DNA of 64,000 bases from Klebsiella pneumoniae (GTDB taxonomy: Bacteria > Pseudomonadota > Gammaproteobacteria > Pseudomonadales > UBA5518): the NCBI GenBank assembly GCA_945862145.1, contig CAMAXE010000009.1, positions 62,001 to 126,000 on the forward strand, given 5' to 3'. Both the position numbers and the translations under genes were made by a program. The first letter of the stretch is position 1. The number at the start of each line of letters is the position of its first letter. This document shows, piece after piece, positions 35,792 to 45,042 of the stretch. The notes beneath the pieces were generated by a model. The model worked only from the letters and a program-made list of their open reading frames with translations. It was not told where the DNA came from and ran no database searches.

Positions 35792-37521
35792 ACTCCTCGA
35801 CAGGCCCGTCCGATGCCGAAGCGCAGCGCATCAGACGCCAGCTTCGCCGACGCGGGTTCGCGGAATCCGCGCGCAGGTTTGCAAGGTGGCTTGCCAGCCC
35901 CTTTGTCGCCCTCGGTAACGTCATTGGCAGGATTGCGGCGTATCTTGCTCAAGCCTCCGAGCGTTCGTTGCGTCGATTGCTCGCCGCAGTGGCGGCGAAC
36001 CCATTGCTGCAATTCCTCTTTGGGAGGGGACTTCGCCGGGCCGTGATGGTCGTTGCCGGGTTCGCGGGTCTGGTTGCCCTGGTTATCGACAACGTTTTCA
36101 TTGTTCCGGTCGCAGACAATGCAGTGATTCTCCGGCTTGGCGGACTGGCCCGAACCGTAGGCCCCGGGCTGGCCTTCAAGGCTCCCTTCGTTGAGCAAAA
36201 ATACTTCGTCAACACGCAGACGCGGCTGCAGGAGAACTTCGGTTTTCTCCAGTACACGCCGCCCCTGAAGCCACGGCCGGAACGTCAGGTCGATGCGATT
36301 GAGTATGGCGCGGAGGCTGCGGAACAAGCGCTAGGGGGCTATCGGAAAGGGCTTGACAGTGGCCTGATCACCGACCAACTTCAGCGCACCCCACTGCTGC
36401 CGCGCGATTACCTGGTATCGATTAACCCCCTGCCGCCTGAAGCGCCCGACCCGCAGGCGGAAACCAAGGAGGTTGCGGAGCACATCGAGATGCAGCACGA
36501 GGCGCTGGAAAACATCATTCCCCCGGACGGGAAGGTGCCCGTTCCCGATGAAATGCAGATGCTGACCGGGGACCTGAATATCGTTTATGTCACCTGGTCG
36601 GTTCAGTACGAGATTGTCGACGCGAGGCAGTACCTGTTCGGGGGCGCTGACGTCACGGAAATCCTGCGCAGCACAGCGATCGTGGCGATGAGAACGGCCA
36701 TAGGCGACAGGCTCGATTCCGAGCTCCTTTCCCGGGGCCGACAGAAAATCGAGGAAGAAGTAAAACGCTTCCTGGAGGAAGCGCTGGAAGGCTACCAGCT
36801 GGGGCTGAGCATCAAGGAAGTCATCATCCTGGATGCAAACCCGCCTGACGAAGTGCAGGCGGCATTCCATATGGTCAACCAGGCCAAACAGGAGATGGAG
36901 CGGGAAATCAACCGCGCGCAAACCGAATACAACAGCATCGTGCCGCAGTCATACGGCCAGGCAAAGCGCCTGCTTTCCGAGGCGCGGGCCTACTCGATGG
37001 AACTGCGTAACCGGTCGGTCGGCGAGGCAGCGCGGTTCTCAGCGATACTCAAGGAATATCGGTCTGCGCCCGATGTCACGCGGGACCGCTATTACATCGA
37101 GGCAATGGAGGACGTGTATTCGCGCACGTCGGTCACCTTGATCGATACCGACCTCAAGGGAATCCTGCCTGTGTTTGAGGGGCGCGGATCATCCGCCCTC
37201 GCCAACCCGGCGGAGGCTGAAATGGCAGCCCTGCAGGCGCAGGCCGCCAAATTCGCTCCCGCGGTGCCGCCGGTGGAACCGATCGAACCTGTCGAGCAAC
37301 CCGCGCGGCTGCCACACTCGACAGCCGTCAGAAAGCTTCCGTGGGAGCCACAACCGACGCCGGCTCTGGCCCCCGTACCCACTGTCCCCTTGACCGAGCA
37401 AAACCGGCCGCAGGACGCAGCGCCGGTGGCCAAGAAAGTGACGCCTGTCGGGCAGACATTCGAAGCGCCACCCGGCGCGACGAATTCAAACCGTGCGGCG
37501 CGCGGCCCGAGTGCGCCCTGA
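35788..37521 (+). CDS. HflK-like SPFH/band 7 protein
   Basis: The 577-residue protein has an N-terminal cytoplasmic Arg-rich region, one membrane segment (about residues 84-104, MVVAGFAGLVALVI), and an SPFH domain beginning FIVPVADNAVILRLGGLART. This is followed by EGYQLGLSIKEVIILDANPP (an SPFH/HflK hallmark) and a coiled-coil (HMVNQAKQEMEREINRAQTE). A Pro/Ala-rich C-terminus extends beyond HflK length (about 420). The start at 35788 overlaps the previous stop as ATGA and it couples to the HflC-like gene by one base. Classical HflK regulates FtsH; no ftsH is nearby. Confidence 0.88.
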   Translation: MNSSTGPSDAEAQRIRRQLRRRGFAESARRFARWLASPFVALGNVIGRIAAYLAQASERSLRRLLAAVAANPLLQFLFGRGLRRAVMVVAGFAGLVALVIDNVFIVPVADNAVILRLGGLARTVGPGLAFKAPFVEQKYFVNTQTRLQENFGFLQYTPPLKPRPERQVDAIEYGAEAAEQALGGYRKGLDSGLITDQLQRTPLLPRDYLVSINPLPPEAPDPQAETKEVAEHIEMQHEALENIIPPDGKVPVPDEMQMLTGDLNIVYVTWSVQYEIVDARQYLFGGADVTEILRSTAIVAMRTAIGDRLDSELLSRGRQKIEEEVKRFLEEALEGYQLGLSIKEVIILDANPPDEVQAAFHMVNQAKQEMEREINRAQTEYNSIVPQSYGQAKRLLSEARAYSMELRNRSVGEAARFSAILKEYRSAPDVTRDRYYIEAMEDVYSRTSVTLIDTDLKGILPVFEGRGSSALANPAEAEMAALQAQAAKFAPAVPPVEPIEPVEQPARLPHSTAVRKLPWEPQPTPALAPVPTVPLTEQNRPQDAAPVAKKVTPVGQTFEAPPGATNSNRAARGPSAP

Positions 37522-38633
37522 TGTGGAACCTCGCTTTCTATGCCATCGTTGCGATATTGGTGATCCTGTTGAGGTTCGGGACGTTCATCGTCTTCGAGGG
37601 ATCTAACGTCATCATCACCCAGTTCGGCGAGATCGTCGGACCTCGCTATGACAAACCCGGTGTGTATGTCCGCATCCCGCTGATCCATCACGCCAACTAT
37701 TTCGACGTTCGACTGCAGGTCTGGGAGGGTTACCAGAATTACGTCCCCACGAGCGACAAACTGTATGTGGGCGTGGAATCTGTCGTTGTCTGGAAAATTG
37801 CTGACCCCGCGTTGTTTCTCGAGTCACTGGGCACCGAAGAGAAAGCCCGGGACAGGATCGAGAGCATTCTCCAGGGCGCGATCAAGGATGTGGTGTCATC
37901 ACACGCTCTTGTGGACACGGTGCGGAGCACCAACAACGTGCTTGCCGCGAGGGGCACGGCCGATAAAATCGATCATGCGGATATCACCGACGGCATGTCG
38001 GCCAAGGTTGAAGATGACATTCTGTCGGACCTGGAATCCGTGTCGGTCGGTCGGGTACACCTGACGAACCAGATGCTGGAGATGGCCGCCACCGACGCCG
38101 CACCGCTGGGGATCAAGATTTATTCAGTTCTCATAAAAAAATTGAGTTATCTCCGGCCCGTAGAATTGATGGTGTACGAGCGCATGATTTCCGAGCGGCT
38201 GCGCGTTGCCGAGCGCCTGCGCTCCCTCGGTCGCAGTGAAAGCGAACGGATCCGTGGAGAGGCTGCGCAGCGAGTCCAGGAAATCATCTCTCCCGCGGTC
38301 AGGGAGGCAGAAGCCATCAAGGGTCAGGCGGATGCGGAAGCTACCGCAACCTACGGAAAAGCCTTTGGTCAGGATCCGGATTTCTACCGTTTCTGGCGCA
38401 CCCTCGCCGCCTACCGCAAAGCACTTCCGGAGCAGGCGGCAATCATCGATTCGCTGGATTCCAATTTCTTTCGCATGATGCGCGGGCGGTCTGATTCGGA
38501 ATCTACCGCGTCAGCTGCCGTGAAACAGGCCCAACCGCCGGTCCCGGACGTGGAAGCGGCGGTTGCCAGCGAGGCTGCGAATCACGCCTCGGGTGACTCT
38601 GTCCCGCTGCCGATTCCCGATGTCGAGAGGTGA
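37521..38633 (+). CDS. HflC-like SPFH/band 7 protein
   Basis: The 370-residue protein has an N-terminal membrane helix (LAFYAIVAILVILLRFGTFI) and SPFH domain with VFEGSNVIITQFGEIVGPRY, LESVSVGRVHLTNQMLEMAA and IYSVLIKKLSYLRPVELMVY. A coiled coil follows (ERLRVAERLRSLGRSESERI) with the HflC-type ending YRFWRTLAAYRKALP. HflC is usually about 330 residues, so the C-terminus is extended. Its ATG overlaps the HflK-like stop (TGATG). The pair likely forms a hetero-oligomeric cage in the inner membrane. Confidence 0.88.
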   Translation: MWNLAFYAIVAILVILLRFGTFIVFEGSNVIITQFGEIVGPRYDKPGVYVRIPLIHHANYFDVRLQVWEGYQNYVPTSDKLYVGVESVVVWKIADPALFLESLGTEEKARDRIESILQGAIKDVVSSHALVDTVRSTNNVLAARGTADKIDHADITDGMSAKVEDDILSDLESVSVGRVHLTNQMLEMAATDAAPLGIKIYSVLIKKLSYLRPVELMVYERMISERLRVAERLRSLGRSESERIRGEAAQRVQEIISPAVREAEAIKGQADAEATATYGKAFGQDPDFYRFWRTLAAYRKALPEQAAIIDSLDSNFFRMMRGRSDSESTASAAVKQAQPPVPDVEAAVASEAANHASGDSVPLPIPDVER

Positions 38634-38642
38634 GTTGTCCTC

Positions 38643-39422
38643 ATGTTTGACGCTATCACCCTTGCCTATGTCGTCCTCGGGGCTGCATCGGGCTTCTTGT
38701 CTGGCTTGATCGGTGGTGGCGCCGGCATCCTGATCGTTCCGGTATTGAGCCTTTTCGGGCAACACCCGATAGCGGGTCCGGCGTCCGCCGTTGCGGTTGC
38801 GATGTGTTCCGTCACCGCGGCGCTGCAGATCCGCAGGCGGTTCGTGGGCGCCGACGCCATTGCTCCGCGCCCGGGCCTGATCCTGTGCGGTTCCGCATTC
38901 CTGACCGCTCATCTAGGCGTCGGCATGAACCAATTTGCGCCGATTTTTGCGATACCTCTGACGCTCGCGCTGTTCGTGTTCCTGAGTCTCGATCTCACCG
39001 CTCGTGTTCATCACGGTCTGGTCGGCCGCACCGTCATCGGAGACCGGAGTCCGAACGATTTCTTCGGGCGCTATGTGCTGTTCGGGTCGGTGACGGCGAT
39101 GTTCGGAGGCATCGTGGGTAGCGGGGGAGGGCTGTTGCTGTTCCCGTTACTGCACGCCTACTGCGGAATGACGACCCGGGAGGCGGTGTATTCGTGTCTG
39201 CTCATGATGCTTGGCTCCTCGCTGTCCTCCGTGAGCACGCAGATCTACCTTGGCACGCCTGATTACACCGTGGCGTTGCCGCTGGGCATCGGAGCGATCC
39301 TCGGTGGCTACTTCGGGGTGCTGGCCATAGAAATGGTGTCCGAGGATGCAATCCGGACGATAGCGCGGGCAATGTTGCTCGAACTCGGCCTCTTCCTGCT
39401 GATCGCATCTTTCTTGCTCTGA
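38643..39422 (+). CDS. TauE/SafE-type permease
   Basis: The 259-residue protein has about eight hydrophobic helices. The paired motif GFLSGLIGGGAGILIVPVLS (residues 17-36) and FGGIVGSGGGLLLFPLLHAY (later half) are typical of the TauE/SafE family of sulfite or small-anion exporters. The gene is 9 bp after the HflC-like gene, so it is in the same operon. The anion it moves is unknown. Confidence 0.88.
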   Translation: MFDAITLAYVVLGAASGFLSGLIGGGAGILIVPVLSLFGQHPIAGPASAVAVAMCSVTAALQIRRRFVGADAIAPRPGLILCGSAFLTAHLGVGMNQFAPIFAIPLTLALFVFLSLDLTARVHHGLVGRTVIGDRSPNDFFGRYVLFGSVTAMFGGIVGSGGGLLLFPLLHAYCGMTTREAVYSCLLMMLGSSLSSVSTQIYLGTPDYTVALPLGIGAILGGYFGVLAIEMVSEDAIRTIARAMLLELGLFLLIASFLL

Positions 39423-39432
39423 CCCCCTCGCA

Positions 39433-40197
39433 GTGCCACGCGTGGATTACGAAACCAACGCGTTGCATGAGCTCCTGGCCTGGCAGAAAAAGATGCAGCG
39501 CCCGCCGGGGCTCTCGACTGGACTGATACGCGGCGTCCAGCAGCGTTTGAGTCGGCTAGTCCCAGACGTAGTTCACGCGGCCCTTGCTGTCTCGGTCAGG
39601 GAGGTTGCACGCGGGGTGCTGGCGGGCTCTCGATTGGTTGTCAGTCCACCGCTGCTGCAGGGCTCGCTGGAAGACCGTGAAGCCGGGGTTCGATCCGACA
39701 TCGACCGCTACAGTCGCAGCGCTGCGATCGAAGGCGGTCTCACCGGGGCGGGTGGCCTGCTCCTGGGGCTTGCTGACTTTCCGCTCTTGCTGGGCATAAA
39801 ACTCAACTTTCTGGTCCAGGTGGCTGCTCACTATGGTTTCTCCAGCGAGGAATTCAGTGAGCGCCTGTACATGCTCTATGTTCTCCAGCTCGCGTTTTCC
39901 AGCGATCAGCATCGCGGACTCGCTTACGGGCGACTTACCGACTGGGCATCGCGCACGGAGAGCCTCCCGTGCTCCATCGACGCGTTCGACTGGCAGACCT
40001 TCCAGCAGGAGTACCGTGATTACATGGACGTGGCCAAACTCGCTCAGCTCGTACCGGTCATCGGGGCGCCGGTTGGCATCGTGGTGAACGGCCGGTTGAT
40101 GCGCAGGCTCGGCTCCACAGCCATCCACGCGTACAGGATGCGTTGGTTCTCCGACGCTGCGCCGGCACCGGCCTCCCGGGAGCGGAAAATTCCCTGA
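39433..40197 (+). CDS. EcsC family protein
   Basis: The 254-residue protein has the EcsC domain: AAIEGGLTGAGGLLLGLADF, PLLLGIKLNFLVQVAAHYGF, and KLAQLVPVIGAPVGIVVNGR in the C-terminal third. EcsC proteins accompany ABC transporters and other membrane systems, with unknown biochemical role. It ends the cluster, 10 bp after the TauE/SafE gene. It may associate with the membrane through the amphipathic helices; no signal peptide is visible. Confidence 0.85.
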   Translation: MPRVDYETNALHELLAWQKKMQRPPGLSTGLIRGVQQRLSRLVPDVVHAALAVSVREVARGVLAGSRLVVSPPLLQGSLEDREAGVRSDIDRYSRSAAIEGGLTGAGGLLLGLADFPLLLGIKLNFLVQVAAHYGFSSEEFSERLYMLYVLQLAFSSDQHRGLAYGRLTDWASRTESLPCSIDAFDWQTFQQEYRDYMDVAKLAQLVPVIGAPVGIVVNGRLMRRLGSTAIHAYRMRWFSDAAPAPASRERKIP

Positions 40198-40296
40198 TGC
40201 GGCGAGCGTGCCACTCAGCAGTGACCATTCATCTTCGGTAAGCCCGATCTGATCTCCCGTGCGGAGCCGGGTCTGGTGGGTGCTGACGACAAAATG

Positions 40297-41733
40297 TTAC
40301 TTGGCTCCGGCGTCTTGCAAGAGCGCGTTGAAGCGTTGCGATGCGGCCAAATCGTGGATGCGCGGCAGGCGTGCTGAACTCAGCGTGAGACCGGGCAGGC
40401 GCGCCAACAGCGCGGCCATTTGCTGCTGCGCTGCTTTTATGTCGCCGCTCGCGGCCTGTAGCGCGATCAGCACTAACACGTTGCGCGGCACCTCCGGGGC
40501 CTCTTCACAGAGGCTCGTCGCTAGCTGTTTTCCTGCCGCAATATCGCCAATCAACCAATAAGCTACCGCCAGTTCTCGGCGCCAGCGCGGGTGGCTTGCG
40601 TCCTCCGCGCCGGCAGCCATGGCGTTGCGTAACAGCCTTAGGCCGATATCTGCTGGTCCCAGCTGAATATCGCAAATGGCCAGCAGCGCCAAGGCCGGTG
40701 CAAAGTGACCGTTTTGCACCAGTGCCTCGCTTGCCAGTTGCCGGGCGAGGTGAAAATCGCCCTGTACATCCTGCGCCACGAGCGCTTTCACCGTGCGTGC
40801 AACATAACTACGCGGATCCAGTGCCACCCCACGATTCGCCTGTACCAGCATTTCTGTGATGGCGTGCGGGGCCAAGGCCAGGGGCTCGTATTCCGCCACC
40901 CGAAACAACGCAAAGCCCAACAGGCTGTGGGCCATTGCGTTATCAGAGTCGCGCGCGACCGCGGCGCGCAAGCTTGCCACCGCCACTCCGCTGCGCTCCA
41001 AGGTGGCCATATGGAAAATGCCGGCGGCCTTGTTCAAGAGTTCCGGCACGCTGAGGTTGGCATCCTCGGTGTCGCGCAGTTGGCTGAACAACGCCGCTTT
41101 GATGCGGCTGCGAACGGCTCCAGTGACGGACAACACGATGGCGTCTTCGAGACCAAACAAGTCTTCCAGTTGGCGGTCGAACCGTTCGGCCCAGAGCTTG
41201 GTCGAGGAGCTGCATTCCACGAGAGTGAAAGATAGCCACAGCCGGTTGCCGGCAGACTGAATAGTGCCTTGTATGACAAAGTCGGCATTTCCGGCATCTG
41301 CAGACAGGACCGTGATGGCCGAATTTCGCACTAGCGCGCCGTCGATCTCCGCTCTTATTCCTTCGGCAATGGCGTTAACGTTGTCATTGTCGCTGAGTAC
41401 TCGAAAAGGCTCGACGTGAATACAGGGTGGGTTCCGATGGCCGGTCCGCGGTGCGCCTGCGACATAGCCAAGTGGAGTCTGGCTGGGCATGGATGCAGGT
41501 TTTGGCGGGGTGCGGCGTAGGCCTTCCGGGGTTATTTTGAGCGTCCAAGCCACCAGCAACATGATCGGAAAACCTGCCGCAAGACTCAGAAACAGACCAA
41601 CGTTCAGCCATTTTGGTAAGTCGAATGCATCGACCAGCGGTGGAAAAACCTGAACTGAGGCGAACGCCACAGCGCAGTAAATGCTCCCTGTTTTAATGAC
41701 CTTGCGTCGTTTTAACTCTTCAATGAAGCTCAC
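40297..41733 (-). CDS. TPR protein with cyclase-type N-terminus (FlgO/TolB-like)
   Basis: The 478-residue protein begins SFIEELKRRKVIKTGSIYCA and a hydrophobic pair (AFASVQVFPPLVDAFDLP, FLSLAAGFPIMLLVAW), the pattern found in front of adenylate cyclase and TolB-like proteins. No catalytic cyclase domain follows. Residues 100-190 resemble the FlgO/TolB-like nucleotide domain (IHVEPFRVLSDND, FVIQGTIQSAGNRLWLSFTL, WAERFDRQLEDLFGLEDAIV). The rest is TPR-like helices. The start is GTG 41733, with GGAGGG six nt upstream; an upstream ATG (41811) would remove it from that site. Confidence 0.75.
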   Translation of the reverse strand: MSFIEELKRRKVIKTGSIYCAVAFASVQVFPPLVDAFDLPKWLNVGLFLSLAAGFPIMLLVAWTLKITPEGLRRTPPKPASMPSQTPLGYVAGAPRTGHRNPPCIHVEPFRVLSDNDNVNAIAEGIRAEIDGALVRNSAITVLSADAGNADFVIQGTIQSAGNRLWLSFTLVECSSSTKLWAERFDRQLEDLFGLEDAIVLSVTGAVRSRIKAALFSQLRDTEDANLSVPELLNKAAGIFHMATLERSGVAVASLRAAVARDSDNAMAHSLLGFALFRVAEYEPLALAPHAITEMLVQANRGVALDPRSYVARTVKALVAQDVQGDFHLARQLASEALVQNGHFAPALALLAICDIQLGPADIGLRLLRNAMAAGAEDASHPRWRRELAVAYWLIGDIAAGKQLATSLCEEAPEVPRNVLVLIALQAASGDIKAAQQQMAALLARLPGLTLSSARLPRIHDLAASQRFNALLQDAGAK

Positions 41734-41841
41734 CAATCCCTCCGTTGGGAAAATCGTAGTCTGAGCGACTGCAGTATAGGCTTCGGAGACGCTGCGTCTC
41801 GTCGTCTGCATGCTAGTGCGCAGGGGTAGCGTTGATCGCTT

Positions 41842-42258
41842 TCACCCATTTGCTGGCAGGGTTTGCTCGTCGAAGGCCGGTTCGAAATCCGCGCCAGTAG
41901 CGTTGAACAGTCGCGGTCCAGTAGATACAGGGCAGCGGTGTCATCCCACAAGCGCGTGCCGAGCCACTGCGACGGATCGGCGTTAAGCGCTGTCTGCAAC
42001 ACCCCCGGCATACCTGCGCCGGCGAGCCGATCGACCATCTCCTGGGTGAGCGGATAAGACGTCACGGCTGCCGGCAAATCGACCCACACCGCACTTCGAA
42101 TCGTGCGCAGAAATTCATCTGCCTTGCCGCATTCAGGTTGATCGTAGACGCAGTTGAAGTTGTCCGGATTGTTCTCAGCCAGCGGTCGGCCCGACGCCAC
42201 GACGCGACGCATCAATGGTCGAAGCATCGGCGCGTACTGAACAAAATTGTTATCCGCC
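41842..42258 (-). pseudogene. Nucleoside hydrolase-like gene, truncated and frameshifted
   Basis: The frame begins without a start at about 42258 (ADNNFVQYAPMLRPLMRR), continues with PLTQEMVDRLAGAGMPGVLQ and RLWDDTAALYLLDRD, the C-terminal part of inosine/uridine nucleoside hydrolase-like proteins. A single-base shift near 41908 moves the coding from DRD to LFNATGADFEPAFDEQ. The catalytic N-terminal Asp cluster is absent. The next gene's stop is directly upstream. Confidence 0.55.
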
Positions 42259-42263
42259 AGTGC

Positions 42264-44192
42264 TCAACGATTCCAGATACCGCGCAATGCTTCAATCGCC
42301 CGATGCGCCTCGTCAATCGCGGTGTCGAGAGTCGCCTCGGCACCGGCATCGGAGTTGGCAATCGCTATCCGGCCCAGTCGCGCCCGGCCCACCACATGCG
42401 GGTAGTCGCTTTCCAGATAATCCGGATCGAATTTTGAATTGTACCCACTCGCATAGCCATGACCCCATCGATTCACGGTAATCGCGGCAATGTCGTTTGC
42501 CGGATCGAAGCCACCGCCGGCCAATGCACCGGCAAGCTGGCTTCGCGTTTCGCGCTCGATGGTTTCAAACGATGTGGCGTAAAGCTCGCGCCGGCCAGCC
42601 CTGTATTGATCACGGGGTGCCGCGTTCATGTCATCGCCTTTCGGGAAGCGCTCCATGTGCACGATAATCGGTTCGTCCGGATTGTGCGAAAACTCGTAGC
42701 CGCCAATACTTACCGGGAAATCGAGCATGCTGACGGCATAATACGAGTTGGGTGCACAGAAAAATCCGATGCCGAGTTGTTTCCAGGCACGCCAGTTATT
42801 CAGCAACACGCTGGTATAGACGATCGGGGATTTCACCGCAAAGGCCAGTGCCGCGCTCTGCTTTTCCGGAAGCTCAGGACAGATGCGGGGAATCATCGCG
42901 TTGTACCCTGCCATCACGCAGCTGCGCGCGCTAAGCTTGAACGCCTGCTCGCCGCGGACATAGGTGATTGCAAGATCTTTTGCCGAACGAGGATTCCCGT
43001 TGTGCACCGCACGCACGACAGTGCTGTTCAGTCGAATGCGGATGTTCGAGGATTTTTCATCGAGTCTGGAATAGTCGAATGGCGCCAGGACGATATCATC
43101 CATCGTCGATCCCGGCGCGACGCGTGGGATCATCTTGCGCACGAGCAGACGAGCGATTGACGCGTTGCCGTCTGGAAAATGATGAATGTAGGGCTCTCGC
43201 GTCGCGTTGATATCGGCCAGTGCCGTGGCGTTGAGCCCTGGCAACCCGAGGTACGTCATGATGTCCAGCGCAGGAACCGCCTCAATGCTCACCGCCTCGT
43301 CGCAGGTCAGCCCCTGCAGTACGGATAACAACTCCGTGTCATGCACGCCAAGGTGCTGCGTAAGAAAGTCTTTGTAACTTATGCCTGATAGATATTCCTC
43401 CTGCTTGGCCGCAGGCACCTCACTCAGGTGATCGCCTTTCAATCGCAGCAGTATCAGCAATTCACGCCGCGCGTTCTCGCTCAGCGGCATTTGTTGCACG
43501 GCGTCTTCAACGGACAACGAAGGCCGTGCCAATGGCAGAAACTTGGTGTAATCCATCAGGGGGTAGCATACGAGGCGGTTTTCCGCGAAACGAGGTGTAG
43601 CGAAGAAAGTTGCTCCGCCAAGCGCATTTCGGCGAAAGAACTCCTGGTCAAATGCGGTATTGAATCGGGATAGATTTATGCCGAGGTCGGACAGGAGCTG
43701 CTTGGCGAAGTCACTGTAGTGGCCTGGATTTTCCAGCGACTGGCCGCCGCCGTAACCGAGCAGTGTTTTGCCGTTGATCTGGAACTCGTTGCGCTTCGCG
43801 TGGCCCCCGAAATCATCATGGTTGTCGAGAATCAGTATGCGTGCCCCGGGATTTTGCTTGCTGAACGTGTAGGCGCTGGTCAAACCGCTGATGCCGGCGC
43901 CGACCACAACGAGGTCATAGACAACAGTGTCGGAGGTATCGAGGCTGCCCCAGTCCTCTCTGCCGGCCCACGCGAGTTGGTGCGCGATCTCGTAGGACCC
44001 GGGATGACTGCCACGCAGACCGCTTCGAAGTGGCGGGTAATCGCCCGTGACAGCGGTGCTTGCCGTTCCGGGCGTGTTGGCAAACGCCAGCGCCGGGACG
44101 AGTCCGCTTGCGGTAGCGGCGGCCACACCGTTCATGAACGCACGCCTGGATATGGCTCGATCCATGCCGAGCCTGGCATCGTCTTTGTCCAT
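42264..44192 (-). CDS. Tat-exported spermidine dehydrogenase-like flavoenzyme
   Basis: The 642-residue protein carries a twin-arginine signal (SRRAFMNGVAAATASGL, about residues 15-31) and a FAD-binding Rossmann motif VVVGAGISGLTSAYTFSKQN (about 93-112). It continues with DNHDDFGGHAKRNEFQI and GYGGGQSLENPG, the pattern of the SpdH-like periplasmic polyamine dehydrogenases. The usual length of about 620-650 fits. It may oxidise polyamines. There is no obvious electron acceptor gene next to it. Confidence 0.85.
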   Translation of the reverse strand: MDKDDARLGMDRAISRRAFMNGVAAATASGLVPALAFANTPGTASTAVTGDYPPLRSGLRGSHPGSYEIAHQLAWAGREDWGSLDTSDTVVYDLVVVGAGISGLTSAYTFSKQNPGARILILDNHDDFGGHAKRNEFQINGKTLLGYGGGQSLENPGHYSDFAKQLLSDLGINLSRFNTAFDQEFFRRNALGGATFFATPRFAENRLVCYPLMDYTKFLPLARPSLSVEDAVQQMPLSENARRELLILLRLKGDHLSEVPAAKQEEYLSGISYKDFLTQHLGVHDTELLSVLQGLTCDEAVSIEAVPALDIMTYLGLPGLNATALADINATREPYIHHFPDGNASIARLLVRKMIPRVAPGSTMDDIVLAPFDYSRLDEKSSNIRIRLNSTVVRAVHNGNPRSAKDLAITYVRGEQAFKLSARSCVMAGYNAMIPRICPELPEKQSAALAFAVKSPIVYTSVLLNNWRAWKQLGIGFFCAPNSYYAVSMLDFPVSIGGYEFSHNPDEPIIVHMERFPKGDDMNAAPRDQYRAGRRELYATSFETIERETRSQLAGALAGGGFDPANDIAAITVNRWGHGYASGYNSKFDPDYLESDYPHVVGRARLGRIAIANSDAGAEATLDTAIDEAHRAIEALRGIWNR

Positions 44193-44360
44193 TTGTCCCC
44201 CGAGTCAGTGCAATCGTTGATGTTACAGGTTCTTATCGAGTACCCGTGGCGCTGACGGGCCTCATGACGGGTCTATAGGCATTCTGCTTCAGTACGGCGA
44301 CGATCTGTGTAACCCCAAACCGCATGGCGGCTCACTCACAGATCGCACTCACGCAGCTGT

Positions 44361-44389
44361 TTGACATAATTTTGGGTGGTAGTTATCGT
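44361..44389 (+). promoter_or_regulatory. Sigma-70-like promoter
   Basis: TTGACA (44361-44366), a 17-bp spacer and TATCGT (44384-44389) form a good match to sigma-70 consensus. It is 122 bp before the small membrane protein start and is the only strong promoter in the 44193-44510 gap. Confidence 0.5.
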
Positions 44390-44510
44390 CCGGGGCTACC
44401 TCTGGTGGTGCTTGGCTATCTGCTTGGGGTTGTCCGCTCCAGGCAGCCGCCGCGTTGGTGCGGCATGTTCGGGGTCGGGGTGGACACACCAACTGTTGAA
44501 GCGAGGGTTT

Positions 44511-44762
44511 GTGTTGAGTCGGCTACTGATTCTGATGGGAAGCCTCTGGTTGGTGCTGCTCGCCGTGGTGGCTGCAGCGGTCGCTGCCGTGGTGTTGCGC
44601 CCCTTCATTCAGATGCCCGAAGGCTTCGCAAGGCTGCTCGTTGCTTGGGGCGTGGCGGTTGCCCTGGTTCTCGCTCCCGTCGGCGTCTGGATGATCCGCT
44701 TGGCGCTTCGCTGGCGCCGCAGGCATAAAAAGCGAGTCGTCAGCTCGCGGGCCTCGCCCTGA
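44511..44762 (+). CDS. Small membrane protein
   Basis: The frame from GTG 44511 (83 residues) has two hydrophobic segments (LLILMGSLWLVLLAVVAAAV and FARLLVAWGVAVALVLAPVG) and a basic tail (LRWRRRHKKRVV). An AGGG sequence lies 7 nt upstream. I know no family. The frame also extends to 44376, where a less likely ATG lies. Confidence 0.55.
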   Translation: MLSRLLILMGSLWLVLLAVVAAAVAAVVLRPFIQMPEGFARLLVAWGVAVALVLAPVGVWMIRLALRWRRRHKKRVVSSRASP

Positions 44763-45042
44763 AATAGCTGTCCACCAATCTGCGCCCCGTTGGGCTGAGG
44801 GGATCGCGGAACCGCAGTGGTCTGCCCACCTGCTGCTCCACCAGTGCGAGCAATCGCATGGCCAGTCCCTTGCGGCGTCGGGCTGATTGCACGAAGAGGT
44901 ACTCGACCTCGCCGTCATCGCCGTACCGGCAGTAGCCCAGCGTGGTGTTGGCGTCGGTGACGGTGATGATGCCGCTGGCGTGGGACACTGCGAATTCGGA
45001 CGAGTCCCAGTCGACAGAAGTAGCGTTCGTTTCCACGTTCAC
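44740..45042 (-). CDS. GNAT-family acetyltransferase
   Basis: The 100-residue protein reads SGIITVTDANTTLGYCRYGD, EVEYLFVQSARRRKGLAMRL and LLALVEQQVG, i.e. the short GNAT core with the acetyl-CoA-binding RRRKG-L pattern. The start is GTG 45042, whose sequence GTGA overlaps the stop of the DUF3429 gene. Substrate unknown. Confidence 0.75.
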   Translation of the reverse strand: MNVETNATSVDWDSSEFAVSHASGIITVTDANTTLGYCRYGDDGEVEYLFVQSARRRKGLAMRLLALVEQQVGRPLRFRDPLSPTGRRLVDSYFRARPAS

